NCBI GenBank assembly: GCA_002364615.1
Contig: DEYP01000029.1
Span: 51,820 to 115,819, forward strand
Length of the DNA: 64,000 bases
Source: Arsukibacterium sp. UBA3155
GTDB taxonomy: Bacteria > Pseudomonadota > Gammaproteobacteria > Enterobacterales > Alteromonadaceae
Direction: 5' to 3'
Shown here: piece by piece, positions 23,594 through 32,150 of the stretch
Layout: the number at the start of each line of letters is the position of its first letter
Position numbering within the stretch: position 1 is the stretch's first letter
Notes under the pieces: model-generated
Seen by the model: only the letters and a program-made list of their open reading frames with translations
Told to the model about the DNA's origin: nothing
Databases searched by the model: none
Translations under genes and position numbers: made by a program

Positions 23594-25306
23594 ATGGCTA
23601 AGGTAGAGCGGTACCCGCACGTTAACCGGGCCAGTAAGTATGCCCGTGATGTAGTGGCCGGCCGAATACCAGCCTGCAAGTATGTGCGCCTGGCATGCGA
23701 ACGCTACCTGGTAGACCTTGAACAGCAGTCGAAAAAGGTATTTAAGTACCGTTTCGATAAAGACAAAGCCGAAAGGTCTTGCCGCTTTATCGAAAAGCTA
23801 CCCCATACCAAAGGGGAATGGGCATTCCGGGGCGAGCGGTTAAAGCTGGAGCCGTGGCAAAGCTTTATTATTGCCAATGCTTTTGGCTGGGTTCGTAAGA
23901 AGGGCGGCAAGCGCCGGTTCCGTGAAGTGTACACCGAGGTACCACGTAAAAATGGTAAGTCGGCAGTCAGCTCCGGCGTGGCCGTTTACACCTTTGCTGC
24001 AGACGGTGAATTCGGCGCCGAAGTTTATTCAGGTGCCACCACTGAGAAACAAGCCTGGGAAGTTTTCAGGCCGGCAAAGCTTATGTGCTCCAGAACGCCG
24101 GATCTACTGGCGCACTTCGGCATTGAAGTTAATGCCAGCACTATCAGCAAACCGTCTGATGCTGCGCGTCTAGAGCCAGTAATTGGTAAACCCGGTGACG
24201 GCGCCAGCCCCAGCTGCGCCATCATCGATGAATACCACGAACACGACACCAGCGACTTATACGACACCATGCTAACCGGTATGGGCGCCCGGGCTCAGCC
24301 CTTACTGTGGATAATTACCACAGCTGGCGCCAACATCGAAGGGCCGTGTTACGACAAGCGCCGCGGTGTTATTGAAATGCTTGAGGGCATCACGCCTGAT
24401 GACGAGCTATTCGGCATTATTTACACAGTCGACGCTGAAGACGATTGGACAGATCCGGCAGTACTGCGCAAGGCAAACCCGAATATGGGTGTGTCGGTGC
24501 ACGAAGATTACCTGCTAAGTCAGCAGCAGCGGGCCATTAAAAACGCCCGGTTTACCAATACGTTCAAAACGAAGCATTTGAACATCTGGGTAAGTGCTAA
24601 AACCGCATTCTTTAACCTGGAATCGTGGAAAGCCTGCGAAGACAAAACGATGGAAGTCTCAGCTTTCGCCGGGCAGGAATGCATTATTGCCAACGACTTA
24701 GCCACAAAGCTCGACTTAACGGCCATGGTTCCGTTGTTCTGGCGAGACATATGCGGCAAGCGGCATTACTACTGCATAGGTAGCAAGTTCTTTATTCCAT
24801 ACGACACCGTTTATAACAGCGATGATCAGAAGCTGGCGCAGCGGTACCAGAAGTGGGCGAACACCGGCAGCATCATCGTTACCGACGGTGCCGAAATAAA
24901 CTTTAAAGACGTGATGGAAGAAATACTTAACTTCCACCGTGAAGCCCCTGTGCGTGAGGTCCCACTGGATCCGCACGGTGCAACTGCACTGGCGCACGAC
25001 TTAGAGGGCGAGGGTCTGCTGCCGGTAAACATACCGCAGAACTACACCCACATGAGCGAACCCATGAAAGAACTGGAAGCCGCAATACAAAGCGGCCGGT
25101 TCCACCATGACGGCCACCCGATACTTACCTGGTGTATTGGTAACGTGGTTGCTCAGGTAACGCCAGACGAAAAAATGATGCGCCCTGTTAAAGAGAAACG
25201 GGGCTCAGTAAACAAAATAGACGGCGCAGTCGCGCTGATCATGGCAATTTCACGAGCAATGGCGAATGAACCGCCAGAGCCTGAACCAAACATACGGACA
25301 CTTTGA
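23594..25306 (+). CDS. terL: Terminase large subunit
   Basis: The 570-residue packaging motor has Walker [11 protein letters not shown] near 115-124 and Walker [11 protein letters not shown] near 206-215, followed by a motif III region LLWIITTAG. The C-terminal nuclease has acidic residues in [13 protein letters not shown] and VTDGAEIN and a final [11 protein letters not shown]. It belongs to the HK97-like TerL group and drives DNA into proheads. The portal gene starts inside its stop codon (TGATG). Confidence 0.95.
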   Translation: MAKVERYPHVNRASKYARDVVAGRIPACKYVRLACERYLVDLEQQSKKVFKYRFDKDKAERSCRFIEKLPHTKGEWAFRGERLKLEPWQSFIIANAFGWVRKKGGKRRFREVYTEVPRKNGKSAVSSGVAVYTFAADGEFGAEVYSGATTEKQAWEVFRPAKLMCSRTPDLLAHFGIEVNASTISKPSDAARLEPVIGKPGDGASPSCAIIDEYHEHDTSDLYDTMLTGMGARAQPLLWIITTAGANIEGPCYDKRRGVIEMLEGITPDDELFGIIYTVDAEDDWTDPAVLRKANPNMGVSVHEDYLLSQQQRAIKNARFTNTFKTKHLNIWVSAKTAFFNLESWKACEDKTMEVSAFAGQECIIANDLATKLDLTAMVPLFWRDICGKRHYYCIGSKFFIPYDTVYNSDDQKLAQRYQKWANTGSIIVTDGAEINFKDVMEEILNFHREAPVREVPLDPHGATALAHDLEGEGLLPVNIPQNYTHMSEPMKELEAAIQSGRFHHDGHPILTWCIGNVVAQVTPDEKMMRPVKEKRGSVNKIDGAVALIMAISRAMANEPPEPEPNIRTL

Positions 25307-26502
25307 TGGGTTTATTTAAACGATTCTTCGGCACTAAAAATACCGACATCATAGATAGCCCTGAAAAATTACTGGCCCTATTTTCATCATTTGGTATGTC
25401 TGCAGCCGGTATCAGCATTACCCCGGCTAATGCTATGCAAATTGCGTCGGTGTTTTCGTGCGTTCGGATCCTGGCTGAATCAGTCGGCATGCTGCCGCTT
25501 AACCTGATGAAACAGGACGGCCGCCAAAAAGTAAAAGATTCAAAGAACGATTTGTACTGGTTAATGCAGAACGGGCCAAACGACTACATGACTGCTCAGG
25601 AGTTTAAAGAGCTGATCATGGTCCACCTTGGCTTACGTGGTAACCACTACTCATACATTAACCGCTCATCCACAGGCAAAGTTTTAGAGCTTCTACCACT
25701 GGCACCGCACTGTGTAGAGCCAAAATTAAAAGACGACTGGACTGTTGAGTATAAAGTTACCTTTGCAAAAGGTGATCAACGCACACTGGATGCCAATGAC
25801 ATACTGCATATAAGGCTTTTTACCCTTGATGGCCTGAATGGTTTAAGCCCAATCAGTTATGGCCGGCACACAATGGGCCTGGCTAAAGCAACAGAAACTC
25901 ATGGTAGCAAACTGTTTGCCAATGCTGCGCGGCCTTCTGGCGGTTTTAAAACAGAAAAAACGTTAACTGACCCGCAATTCAATCGTCTTAAAGACCAATT
26001 TAACGAGTACAGCGGCGAGAACGCCCTTAAAAATCTTATACTGGAAGGTGGCTTAGAGTGGTTTCAAACCACCATGAGCAGTGAAGATGCCCAGTTTCTG
26101 GAAACCAGAAAGTACCAGCGATCTGAAATATTCGGGTTGTTCCGGGTGCCGCCTCACATGGCAGCGGATCTGGAAAAAGCCACATTCAGCAACATTGAAC
26201 ACCAAAGCCTCGACTTTGTTCAGCACAGCCTGATGCCTTACTTAACCCGCATCGAGCAGCGCTGCGATAAGGACCTGCTGAAGTCAGATAAAACCCGTTA
26301 CTTCAAATTCAACGCCAACGCCCTGCTGCGCGGCGCCATGAAAGATCGTGCAGAGTTCTACGGCAAGCTGGTTAACCTGGGCGCGCTTAGTCCAAATGAC
26401 GTGCGTGAATACGAAGACATGAATCCGCGGGAAGATGGCGACATTTACCTAACACCAAGCAACATGCTTATTGATGGCAAGCTGCCGGAGAAACCACAAT
26501 GA
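25306..26502 (+). CDS. HK97-family portal protein
   Basis: The 398-residue protein begins MGLFKRFFG and has the portal core: AMQIASVFSCVRILAESV, VHLGLRGNHYSYI, HIRLFTLDGLNGLSPI and EIFGLFRVPPHM. It forms the dodecameric DNA gate on the capsid vertex and docks TerL. The ATG at 25306 overlaps the terL stop; it overlaps the protease gene by 4 bp. Confidence 0.95.
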   Translation: MGLFKRFFGTKNTDIIDSPEKLLALFSSFGMSAAGISITPANAMQIASVFSCVRILAESVGMLPLNLMKQDGRQKVKDSKNDLYWLMQNGPNDYMTAQEFKELIMVHLGLRGNHYSYINRSSTGKVLELLPLAPHCVEPKLKDDWTVEYKVTFAKGDQRTLDANDILHIRLFTLDGLNGLSPISYGRHTMGLAKATETHGSKLFANAARPSGGFKTEKTLTDPQFNRLKDQFNEYSGENALKNLILEGGLEWFQTTMSSEDAQFLETRKYQRSEIFGLFRVPPHMAADLEKATFSNIEHQSLDFVQHSLMPYLTRIEQRCDKDLLKSDKTRYFKFNANALLRGAMKDRAEFYGKLVNLGALSPNDVREYEDMNPREDGDIYLTPSNMLIDGKLPEKPQ

Positions 26503-27170
26503 AATACAAACACGGCATACAAACCCGTAGTCGTTTAGACATGCCGCTAACTATTAAAGCGGTAAGTGAAACAGGCGAGTTTGAAGGGTACGGCAGCGTT
26601 TTCGGTGTTAAAGACACCTACGGCGATATCGTAACGCCAGGCGCATTTGCTGAAAGCCTCAAAGTTTGGGGCAGCAAAAAACGCTTACCCGCCATGCTGT
26701 GGCAGCACCGTATGGATGAACCTATCGGTATTTTTACTGATATGTACGAAGACGAAACAGGCTTGTTCGTTAAAGGCCGGTTATTAGTCGAAGACGACCC
26801 GATGGCCCGCCGAGCGCACGCCCACATGAAAGCCGGTTCCATTTCAGGCATGAGCATTGGTTACATTCTCAAAGATTGGGAATACGACAAAACCAAAGAA
26901 GCCTACATCCTAAAACATATTGAACTGTGGGAAGTGTCATTGGTGACATTCCCCGCAAATGACGAGGCCCGCGTGGCTGAAGTCAAATCAGCGTTAAGTT
27001 CTGGTGACGTTCCCGCTCCAAGCCTTGTTGAGCGGTGCCTGCGCGATGCCGGTTTTTCCAGAACTCAGGCCAAAACCATTGTTGGTGGCGGTTACAAGGC
27101 CCTGCGCGATGCAGGAGATACAAACAAGCTCGACTCATTAAATTCCCTGCTAAACGTATTCGGAGATTAA
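26499..27170 (+). CDS. HK97-family prohead protease
   Basis: The 223-residue serine protease shows His70 in MLWQH and the nucleophile segment SGMSIGY near 116-122, with the FEGYGSVFGVKDTYGDIVTPGAF opening strand order. It cleaves the delta domain of the capsid protein during maturation. It lies between portal and capsid genes as usual. Confidence 0.93.
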   Translation: MKYKHGIQTRSRLDMPLTIKAVSETGEFEGYGSVFGVKDTYGDIVTPGAFAESLKVWGSKKRLPAMLWQHRMDEPIGIFTDMYEDETGLFVKGRLLVEDDPMARRAHAHMKAGSISGMSIGYILKDWEYDKTKEAYILKHIELWEVSLVTFPANDEARVAEVKSALSSGDVPAPSLVERCLRDAGFSRTQAKTIVGGGYKALRDAGDTNKLDSLNSLLNVFGD

Positions 27171-27172
27171 CC

Positions 27173-28438
27173 ATGCATAAGCAACATTTTCAACCTGGCA
27201 TGATGATGCCAGCTTCTTCAGCATTCCATCATAAAGATGGCGGTGCCGATCCAGTAAAAGAAGTAGCCGACAAACTGGCTGCCAAATTCACCGAGTTTAA
27301 AGACACCAACGAAAAGCGCTTAAATGCCGTTGAGTCTGAAAAGGCCGCACTGGCCGGTAAGCTCGATACCTTAACCGAACAAATCACCGCACTGGAAGGT
27401 TTAAAAGCCACCATCGAAGCAATGGAAAAGAAAGCTAACCGGCCTGGTACAACTACTGGTACACCGGAAGCGGCTGAACACAAGGAAGCGTTCAATAAAT
27501 TCCTGCGCAAAGGTCAGGATCAAGGCTTAGGTGCACTGCAAGCCAAGGCGCTTAATATCACTGATGATCCAGATGGCGGCTATGCCGTGCCAGAAGAATT
27601 GGACCGCAACATCATCAGTTTACTGCGTAACGCTACGCCAATGCGCCAACTGGCCAATGTTATTGCCATGGGGGGTGCAGAGTATAAAAAACTGGTAAGC
27701 GTTGGTGGCGCAGCGTCGGGTTGGGTAGGTGAGCAAGTCGCTCGTCCGGCAACCGGCACGCCAACGTTGGCGCAGGTAACCCCGTTTATGGGTGAGCTTT
27801 ACGCTAACCCGCAATCCACTCAAACCATGCTGGATGATGCATTCTTTAATGCAGAAGCCTGGCTGTCTGATGAAGTGGCAACTGAGTTTGCAGAAAAAGA
27901 AAACTTAGCGTTTACCAGCGGTGACGGTACCTTAAAGCCTAAAGGCTTACTGGCTTATGCAACTGCTGCAACAATTGATGGCACCCGGCCATTCGGTACC
28001 TTCCAGCATATTGAATCAGCAGGTATTGGCGCTATTAGCGGTGATGATATCGTTAAGTTTGCTACTTACCTGAAAACCGGTTACCTGATGGGCAGCCGCT
28101 GGCAGTTCAGCCGTACCACATTAGCTGCACTGATGATCCTGAAAGACGGTGACGGCAATTACCTGTGGCGTCCGGGCCTGTCTGAGGGTGTTAGTTCAGT
28201 ATTAGCGGGTTTTGGTTACACCATTAACGACGATATGCCAGCCATCGCCGCCGGTGCTAACTCAATCGCCTTTGGTGATCACAAGCGGGCTTATACCATT
28301 ATCGACCGCATGGGCACCCGCGTTCTGCGCGACCCGTTCACCAATAAACCGTTTGTTGGCTTCTACACCACCAAACGTGTTGGCGGTATGGCGGTAGATA
28401 CTCAGGCCGTGAAGTTCCTGAAAATCAGAACTTCATAA
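27173..28438 (+). CDS. HK97-fold major capsid protein
   Basis: The 421-residue protein has an N-terminal coiled-coil delta/scaffold region (about 20-110, many Glu/Lys heptads) expected to be cut by the protease. The HK97 fold follows, with DDPDGGYAVPEEL, ATPMRQLANVI, WVGEQVARPATGTPTLAQ, E-loop and FTNKPFVGFYTTKRVGG near the end. The ATG at 27173 fits the spacing after the protease. A TTCG-loop terminator follows, so excess capsid mRNA may end here. Confidence 0.95.
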   Translation: MHKQHFQPGMMMPASSAFHHKDGGADPVKEVADKLAAKFTEFKDTNEKRLNAVESEKAALAGKLDTLTEQITALEGLKATIEAMEKKANRPGTTTGTPEAAEHKEAFNKFLRKGQDQGLGALQAKALNITDDPDGGYAVPEELDRNIISLLRNATPMRQLANVIAMGGAEYKKLVSVGGAASGWVGEQVARPATGTPTLAQVTPFMGELYANPQSTQTMLDDAFFNAEAWLSDEVATEFAEKENLAFTSGDGTLKPKGLLAYATAATIDGTRPFGTFQHIESAGIGAISGDDIVKFATYLKTGYLMGSRWQFSRTTLAALMILKDGDGNYLWRPGLSEGVSSVLAGFGYTINDDMPAIAAGANSIAFGDHKRAYTIIDRMGTRVLRDPFTNKPFVGFYTTKRVGGMAVDTQAVKFLKIRTS

Positions 28439-28467
28439 TTAACCCTTAGTTTCCCTGGCAACAACTT

Positions 28468-28494
28468 AACCCCGGTTCGCCGGGGTTATTTTTT
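28468..28494 (+). terminator. Terminator after the capsid gene
   Basis: AACCCCGG-TTCG-CCGGGGTT hairpin (28468-28487) followed by ATTTTTT. It may set higher expression of the upstream head genes. Confidence 0.8.
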
Positions 28495-28506
28495 GGAGAA
28501 AATACC

Positions 28507-28821
28507 ATGGCAAAAGCCAACCAAAGCGCTGCAGCTGCCAAAGCGGCCACCGCGCCAACCGCCGATAAAGCGGATGTTAATACTGGCGACACTGCGGATC
28601 AAACTGAAAAGCTTGACCCTAAAACAGCCATCACCATCTTAAAATCGTTCTCTGCCAGCGAAAACGGCTGCACGGTAGACGATTACGCGCCTGGACTTTG
28701 TGCCGGATTGCCGCCAGTAGCCAGCAAATTTGCCATTGCGATCGAGGCAGTAAGCGAAGAAGACGCGGCCAAACTGTTAAAGGCGTTGGAAGCTGAACCA
28801 AAGCAGGAAACCGCTGAATAA
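28507..28821 (+). CDS. Hypothetical head-region protein (104 aa)
   Basis: An Ala-rich disordered N-terminus (1-37) precedes a small folded part (38-104). Genes in this place in HK97-like phages often encode head decoration or assembly proteins, but no family is recognised. It overlaps the next gene start by one base. Confidence 0.6.
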   Translation: MAKANQSAAAAKAATAPTADKADVNTGDTADQTEKLDPKTAITILKSFSASENGCTVDDYAPGLCAGLPPVASKFAIAIEAVSEEDAAKLLKALEAEPKQETAE

Positions 28822-29159
28822 TGCTTACCCTGATCAGCATAAAGCGCCAACTTCGGCTGGAAGATGAAGATCTCGACGACAATCAACAGGGCTATTTGTT
28901 AGAACTGGAAGCGGCCGCCGTCGATATGCTGGAACAGCACCTTAACCGCAAACTTTATGCCGATCAGCAAGCTATTGACGATGATCCTGCAGCAACAGTA
29001 ACCGCCCTGGTTATCCCGCCATCAGTAAAACGGGCAGGGCTAATGCTGGTATCAGATATGTACGAAAACCGTGGCGTAACCAGCATATTGTCGCTGAACG
29101 ACAACCCGGTGTTTAAAGCAGCGCTCAATCCATACCGGATATACCCCAATGGCTATTGA
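28821..29159 (+). CDS. Head-tail connector (gp6-like)
   Basis: The 112-residue protein begins MLTLISIKRQLRLEDEDLDDN and has a helical VDMLEQHLNRKLY segment and PPSVKRAGLMLVSDMYENR, the normal gp6/head-tail connector pattern. It forms the ring under the portal. It overlaps the head-closure gene. Confidence 0.88.
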   Translation: MLTLISIKRQLRLEDEDLDDNQQGYLLELEAAAVDMLEQHLNRKLYADQQAIDDDPAATVTALVIPPSVKRAGLMLVSDMYENRGVTSILSLNDNPVFKAALNPYRIYPNGY

Positions 29160-29490
29160 GGCAGGCAAACTGCGCCACCGCTGCGAGTTATACAGCGTAA
29201 ACCGCGATAACCGCGACGCATCTGGCCAAAAAGTACCGGCATACGTGTTGGTTCGCCCGTTCTGGGCCGAAATATTAACCGCAAAGCAGGTGCAGCAGCG
29301 CATAGCCAACGGCATGGAATACCCCAATGCCACCACATTTCATTGCCGGTACATGCCCGGCACTGACGTAACGCCTGATATGGCCGTGCTGTGCAAGGGC
29401 AAATATTACGATATAGAGCAGGTAGAAAACCCCAAGGGTCTTAACGTAGAGCTGTATTTCATGGCAGAGCAAAAAACCAATGAGCGATAA
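29149..29490 (+). CDS. Phage head closure protein
   Basis: The 113-residue beta-rich protein has GKLRHRCELYSV, RPFWAEILTAK and MPGTDVTPDMAVLCKGKYYDIEQVENP, as in SPP1 gp16/HK97-type head closure proteins. It seals the connector after packaging and provides the tail docking face. Confidence 0.85.
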   Translation: MAIEAGKLRHRCELYSVNRDNRDASGQKVPAYVLVRPFWAEILTAKQVQQRIANGMEYPNATTFHCRYMPGTDVTPDMAVLCKGKYYDIEQVENPKGLNVELYFMAEQKTNER

Positions 29491-29884
29491 CAAAGCTGAA
29501 TTTGCAATAGTGCAAATACTTAATACTAACTCCACGCTCAACAATGAGGTTCAAGGCAGAATTACGCCACTGGTTCGGGATGAAGGAGGTTTGCTCCCAG
29601 CTATCGTTTATACCGGTTCAGAGCCCATATTTCAGCGTTACCTGGATGGTAGTTTTATGGATATCGCAAATGTTGATATGGGCTTTGAAGTTTGGGCAAC
29701 AAGTTACGTACAGGCAAAGCGCTTGGCTAGTAATGTAATTGGTGCACTAAACAACTTTACTGGCAGCATAGCTGGTGTTTCTGTGCTTACCATCGATTGT
29801 GATCCGGGTGATGAATCAGGCGCATGGGATGGCAACGAAATAGTTATCGAACTCAACGCAACCATAACAGCAAAAGGTTTATAG
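29480..29884 (+). CDS. Tail completion protein (DUF3168-like)
   Basis: The 134-residue protein matches the DUF3168/tail terminator pattern: an N-terminal helix, GRITPLVRDEGGLLPAIVY, then the strands and final IVIELNATI. It probably caps the tail tube at the head-tail joint. It overlaps the closure gene by 11 bp. Confidence 0.75.
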   Translation: MSDNKAEFAIVQILNTNSTLNNEVQGRITPLVRDEGGLLPAIVYTGSEPIFQRYLDGSFMDIANVDMGFEVWATSYVQAKRLASNVIGALNNFTGSIAGVSVLTIDCDPGDESGAWDGNEIVIELNATITAKGL

Positions 29885-29886
29885 GC

Positions 29887-30513
29887 ATGTCTGGTCCACT
29901 ATTCAAAATTACCGGGTTAAATGATGCCCTTAAACGAATGGCGAACACCAGCCCTAAACAACAAGGCAAGGCCTACCGGTCAGCCGCTCGCAGTTCAATG
30001 CTGCCAGTTCGCAACGCTGTTCGTAATGGCGCCCGTCGGGTCGACAACCCGGCAACTAACCGCAGCATTGCCGCAAACGTTGCAGTGCGAAGCATGCCTC
30101 GTCGTAAGTTGCGCAGCGCTGGCGGCAGGGTTGGTGACATTGGTATCAGCGTTGGTATTTTAGGCGGTGCCCGCCAATATGCTGAAACTAAAGAAAATCG
30201 CCGAAAAGGCCGGGCCGGTCAAACCTATAAAACGGGTGGCAGTAGAACTAACCCGGGTGGTGATACCTGGTACTGGCGCCTGATTGAGTTTGGCCGCTCC
30301 GCATTTAAAACCGGGACCAATTCAGTAACCGGCAAACGCGTAAACCTATTTAATCCGGTTACCGGCAGCAACTTTGGCTTTAGGGTTAAAGGCGTTCCTG
30401 CCAAGGCCTTTATGCAACCCGCTTTACCAAAAAACATAAACTCGGTCATGGATCGTTTGGCAAAACGCTTAACGGCCATTATCAATAAATCCGCTAATGG
30501 GCGGCCTCAGTAG
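29887..30513 (+). CDS. HK97 gp10-family tail/neck protein
   Basis: The 208-residue protein is basic and begins MSGPLFKITGLNDALKRMA. It contains the AKAFMQPAL-like PAKAFMQPALPKN segment typical of gp10-type proteins. It works in tail completion or head-tail joining. The ATG at 29887 lies 2 nt after the previous stop. Confidence 0.8.
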   Translation: MSGPLFKITGLNDALKRMANTSPKQQGKAYRSAARSSMLPVRNAVRNGARRVDNPATNRSIAANVAVRSMPRRKLRSAGGRVGDIGISVGILGGARQYAETKENRRKGRAGQTYKTGGSRTNPGGDTWYWRLIEFGRSAFKTGTNSVTGKRVNLFNPVTGSNFGFRVKGVPAKAFMQPALPKNINSVMDRLAKRLTAIINKSANGRPQ

Positions 30514-30524
30514 GAGACATTAAA

Positions 30525-31010
30525 ATGTCAGTTTTAACCCAAGGTACACATATATTCTTTATCGATCCTGCCGGCGCCGGCACAGTTGTACAGGTAAAGC
30601 GTGCAACCCAGTTTAACCCAGGTGGCAATCCTGCAAGCCAAATTGATGAGTCTGCGCTGGAAGACTTAGATGCTCAGTTCAGAAAAGGATTCCGCACTCC
30701 TGGCCAGGCATCTATGACTATTAACGCCGACCCTGCAGAACCTTCACATATTCGTCTGCATGAACTGTCAGAATCAAACGATCAGACTCAAGAGAAATTA
30801 AAATGGGTTGTTGGTTGGTCTGACGGTACTGATCTGCCAACGGTTACAGATGGTGAGTTTGTACTACCAACCACTCGCACCTGGTTTAAGTTTACCGGCT
30901 ATGTATCAGACTTTCCGTTCGATTTCGCTTTAAATACTATTGTTACAACCGCGGTAAGCATCCAGCGCAGTGGCGGCAGCCAGTGGGTTAAGAAAGTGCC
31001 AACACCTTAA
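30525..31010 (+). CDS. Major tail tube protein
   Basis: The 161-residue beta-rich protein has the siphoviral tube pattern: KRATQFNPGGNPASQIDESAL, GQASMTINADPAEPSHIRL and WFKFTGYVSDFPFDFALN. Hexamers stack to form the tail tube around the tape measure. It follows the gp10-like gene and precedes the tail chaperone pair. Confidence 0.88.
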   Translation: MSVLTQGTHIFFIDPAGAGTVVQVKRATQFNPGGNPASQIDESALEDLDAQFRKGFRTPGQASMTINADPAEPSHIRLHELSESNDQTQEKLKWVVGWSDGTDLPTVTDGEFVLPTTRTWFKFTGYVSDFPFDFALNTIVTTAVSIQRSGGSQWVKKVPTP

Positions 31011-31019
31011 GGACACAAC

Positions 31020-31463
31020 ATGGAATTAAGCATTGCAACGCTGGAAGAGCTTGGGGCCTTTGCCCCGGCTCGTCCTGAAAAGCGCGAAATTGTGTGGCAC
31101 ACCAAGAAAGATGGTGAAACCGTAAAACATACAGCAAATGTGTATGTGCGAAAGTTGTCTTTTGCCACCTTATCAACCGAGAGCGTAAGCCCTAATTACC
31201 GGGATAATGTTCTTGCTGCCCGCATAGCCGCCAGTATAGTCGACAGCAATGGCAAGCCAGTTTTTACCGCTGCAGACTTGGTTGGCAATGAAACCCGGGG
31301 CCCTATTTGCGAAAGTCTGGGCATGGCCTTGCTGGCTGTGGTGGCTGAAGTAAATAACTTTGCTGGTGAAGTAAAAAACTCACCGCCGCCGAATCCATCT
31401 GGCACGAGCTCGTCCTCGCAGGAATCGGCGGCAAAACAGTCGCAGAAGCCAAAGAACGAGTAA
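31020..31463 (+). CDS. Tail assembly chaperone G-like (0-frame product)
   Basis: The 147-residue protein equals lambda gpG in position and plan: a folded N-terminal domain (about 1-118) and a low-complexity tail rich in Ser, Pro and Gln. That tail is produced only when the ribosome does not shift at 31373-31379. It should bind the tape measure protein in the chaperone complex. Confidence 0.82.
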   Translation: MELSIATLEELGAFAPARPEKREIVWHTKKDGETVKHTANVYVRKLSFATLSTESVSPNYRDNVLAARIAASIVDSNGKPVFTAADLVGNETRGPICESLGMALLAVVAEVNNFAGEVKNSPPPNPSGTSSSSQESAAKQSQKPKNE

Positions 31464-31672
31464 GCTACCAAGAGTACCTGAGCTGGCTGTCGTTCCGTCG
31501 CCAGCATGGGCCACTGGCAATGCAGCTGCGCCAGGAGCGCATAGCAGCCGCGCAAATGTTCCAGCTTAGCAAACTTCATGGCGGCAAAGGTCAGGTAGAT
31601 GATTTTATGATCTGGACCAAACCAGACGAACAGGAAATTTCACTGGAACAAGCGCTGGAAAAATGGGTATAG
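31020..31672 (+). CDS. GT fusion by -1 programmed frameshift
   Basis: A_AAA_AAC at 31373-31379 is a classic -1 slippery heptamer in the correct 0-frame phase. Shifting back one base gives KKLTAAESIWHELVLAGIGG and then a T-domain (YQEYLSWLSFRRQHGPLAMQ and a C-terminal ALEKWV) ending TAG at 31670-31672. The -1 frame is open only from just before the heptamer and has no start codon of its own nearby, so the T part depends on the shift. The fusion is about 217 residues against 147 for G alone. Confidence 0.88.
31373..31379 (+). promoter_or_regulatory. -1 ribosomal frameshift site A_AAA_AAC
   Basis: The heptamer lies in the 0-frame as gtA AAA AAC. Downstream -1 frame coding is conserved in sense for a tail protein T, which supports use of the site. 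A GC-rich stretch after it could form the stimulatory structure. Confidence 0.85.
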
Positions 31673-31703
31673 TGATTTATCTAATTAAGGAAAAGGAATT
31701 ATT

Positions 31704-32090
31704 ATGGCTGATGACGGTAAAATTCTTGGTTACCCTAAAGCTGAATGGATAATCGCCCTGATTATTGGTGTTGTTTTTTTAATTGGTTTCAAAGCGTGCT
31801 CTGGCAGTGAGCCGAGTAAAGATGCTACTGCCAAGCGGTGCACAGATTCCGGCATGGCATTTGTTATGTCACAAAATTTTGTTAAAAGGCAATTGAAAAG
31901 CCCGAGCTCAGCTAAGTTTCCAAGTAGGCCAATTAGCGCCACTCAGGTAAATGAGTGCTCAATGCAAATTATGGCCAGCTTCGATGCTCAAAACTCGTTT
32001 GGCGCCCAACTTCGCGGTCATTATCAAGTTACCATGCATTATGACAGTAACGACAAAACTTGGTCAGCAACCGGTTTAATAATCGAATAG
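31704..32090 (+). CDS. Single-span protein between T and tape measure, probable cargo gene
   Basis: The 128-residue protein has one membrane span (about 14-32, WIIALIIGVVFLIGF) and a periplasmic-type domain with three Cys and the segment FVKRQLKSPSSAKFPS. A perfect terminator hairpin follows. It interrupts the usual T-to-tape-measure order, so it is likely an inserted gene rather than a tail part. Superinfection exclusion is a reasonable guess for a membrane-anchored cargo protein, but no family is recognised. Confidence 0.65.
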   Translation: MADDGKILGYPKAEWIIALIIGVVFLIGFKACSGSEPSKDATAKRCTDSGMAFVMSQNFVKRQLKSPSSAKFPSRPISATQVNECSMQIMASFDAQNSFGAQLRGHYQVTMHYDSNDKTWSATGLIIE

Positions 32091-32111
32091 ATAAAATTTG
32101 AAACAAACTTT

Positions 32112-32133
32112 AACCCGCTTCGGCGGGTTTTTT
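32112..32133 (+). terminator. Terminator after the 128-residue cargo gene
   Basis: AACCCGC-TTCG-GCGGGTT hairpin followed by a T-run, 18 bp before the tape measure start. Confidence 0.85.
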
Positions 32134-32150
32134 ATTGCCCGGAGTTTAGC

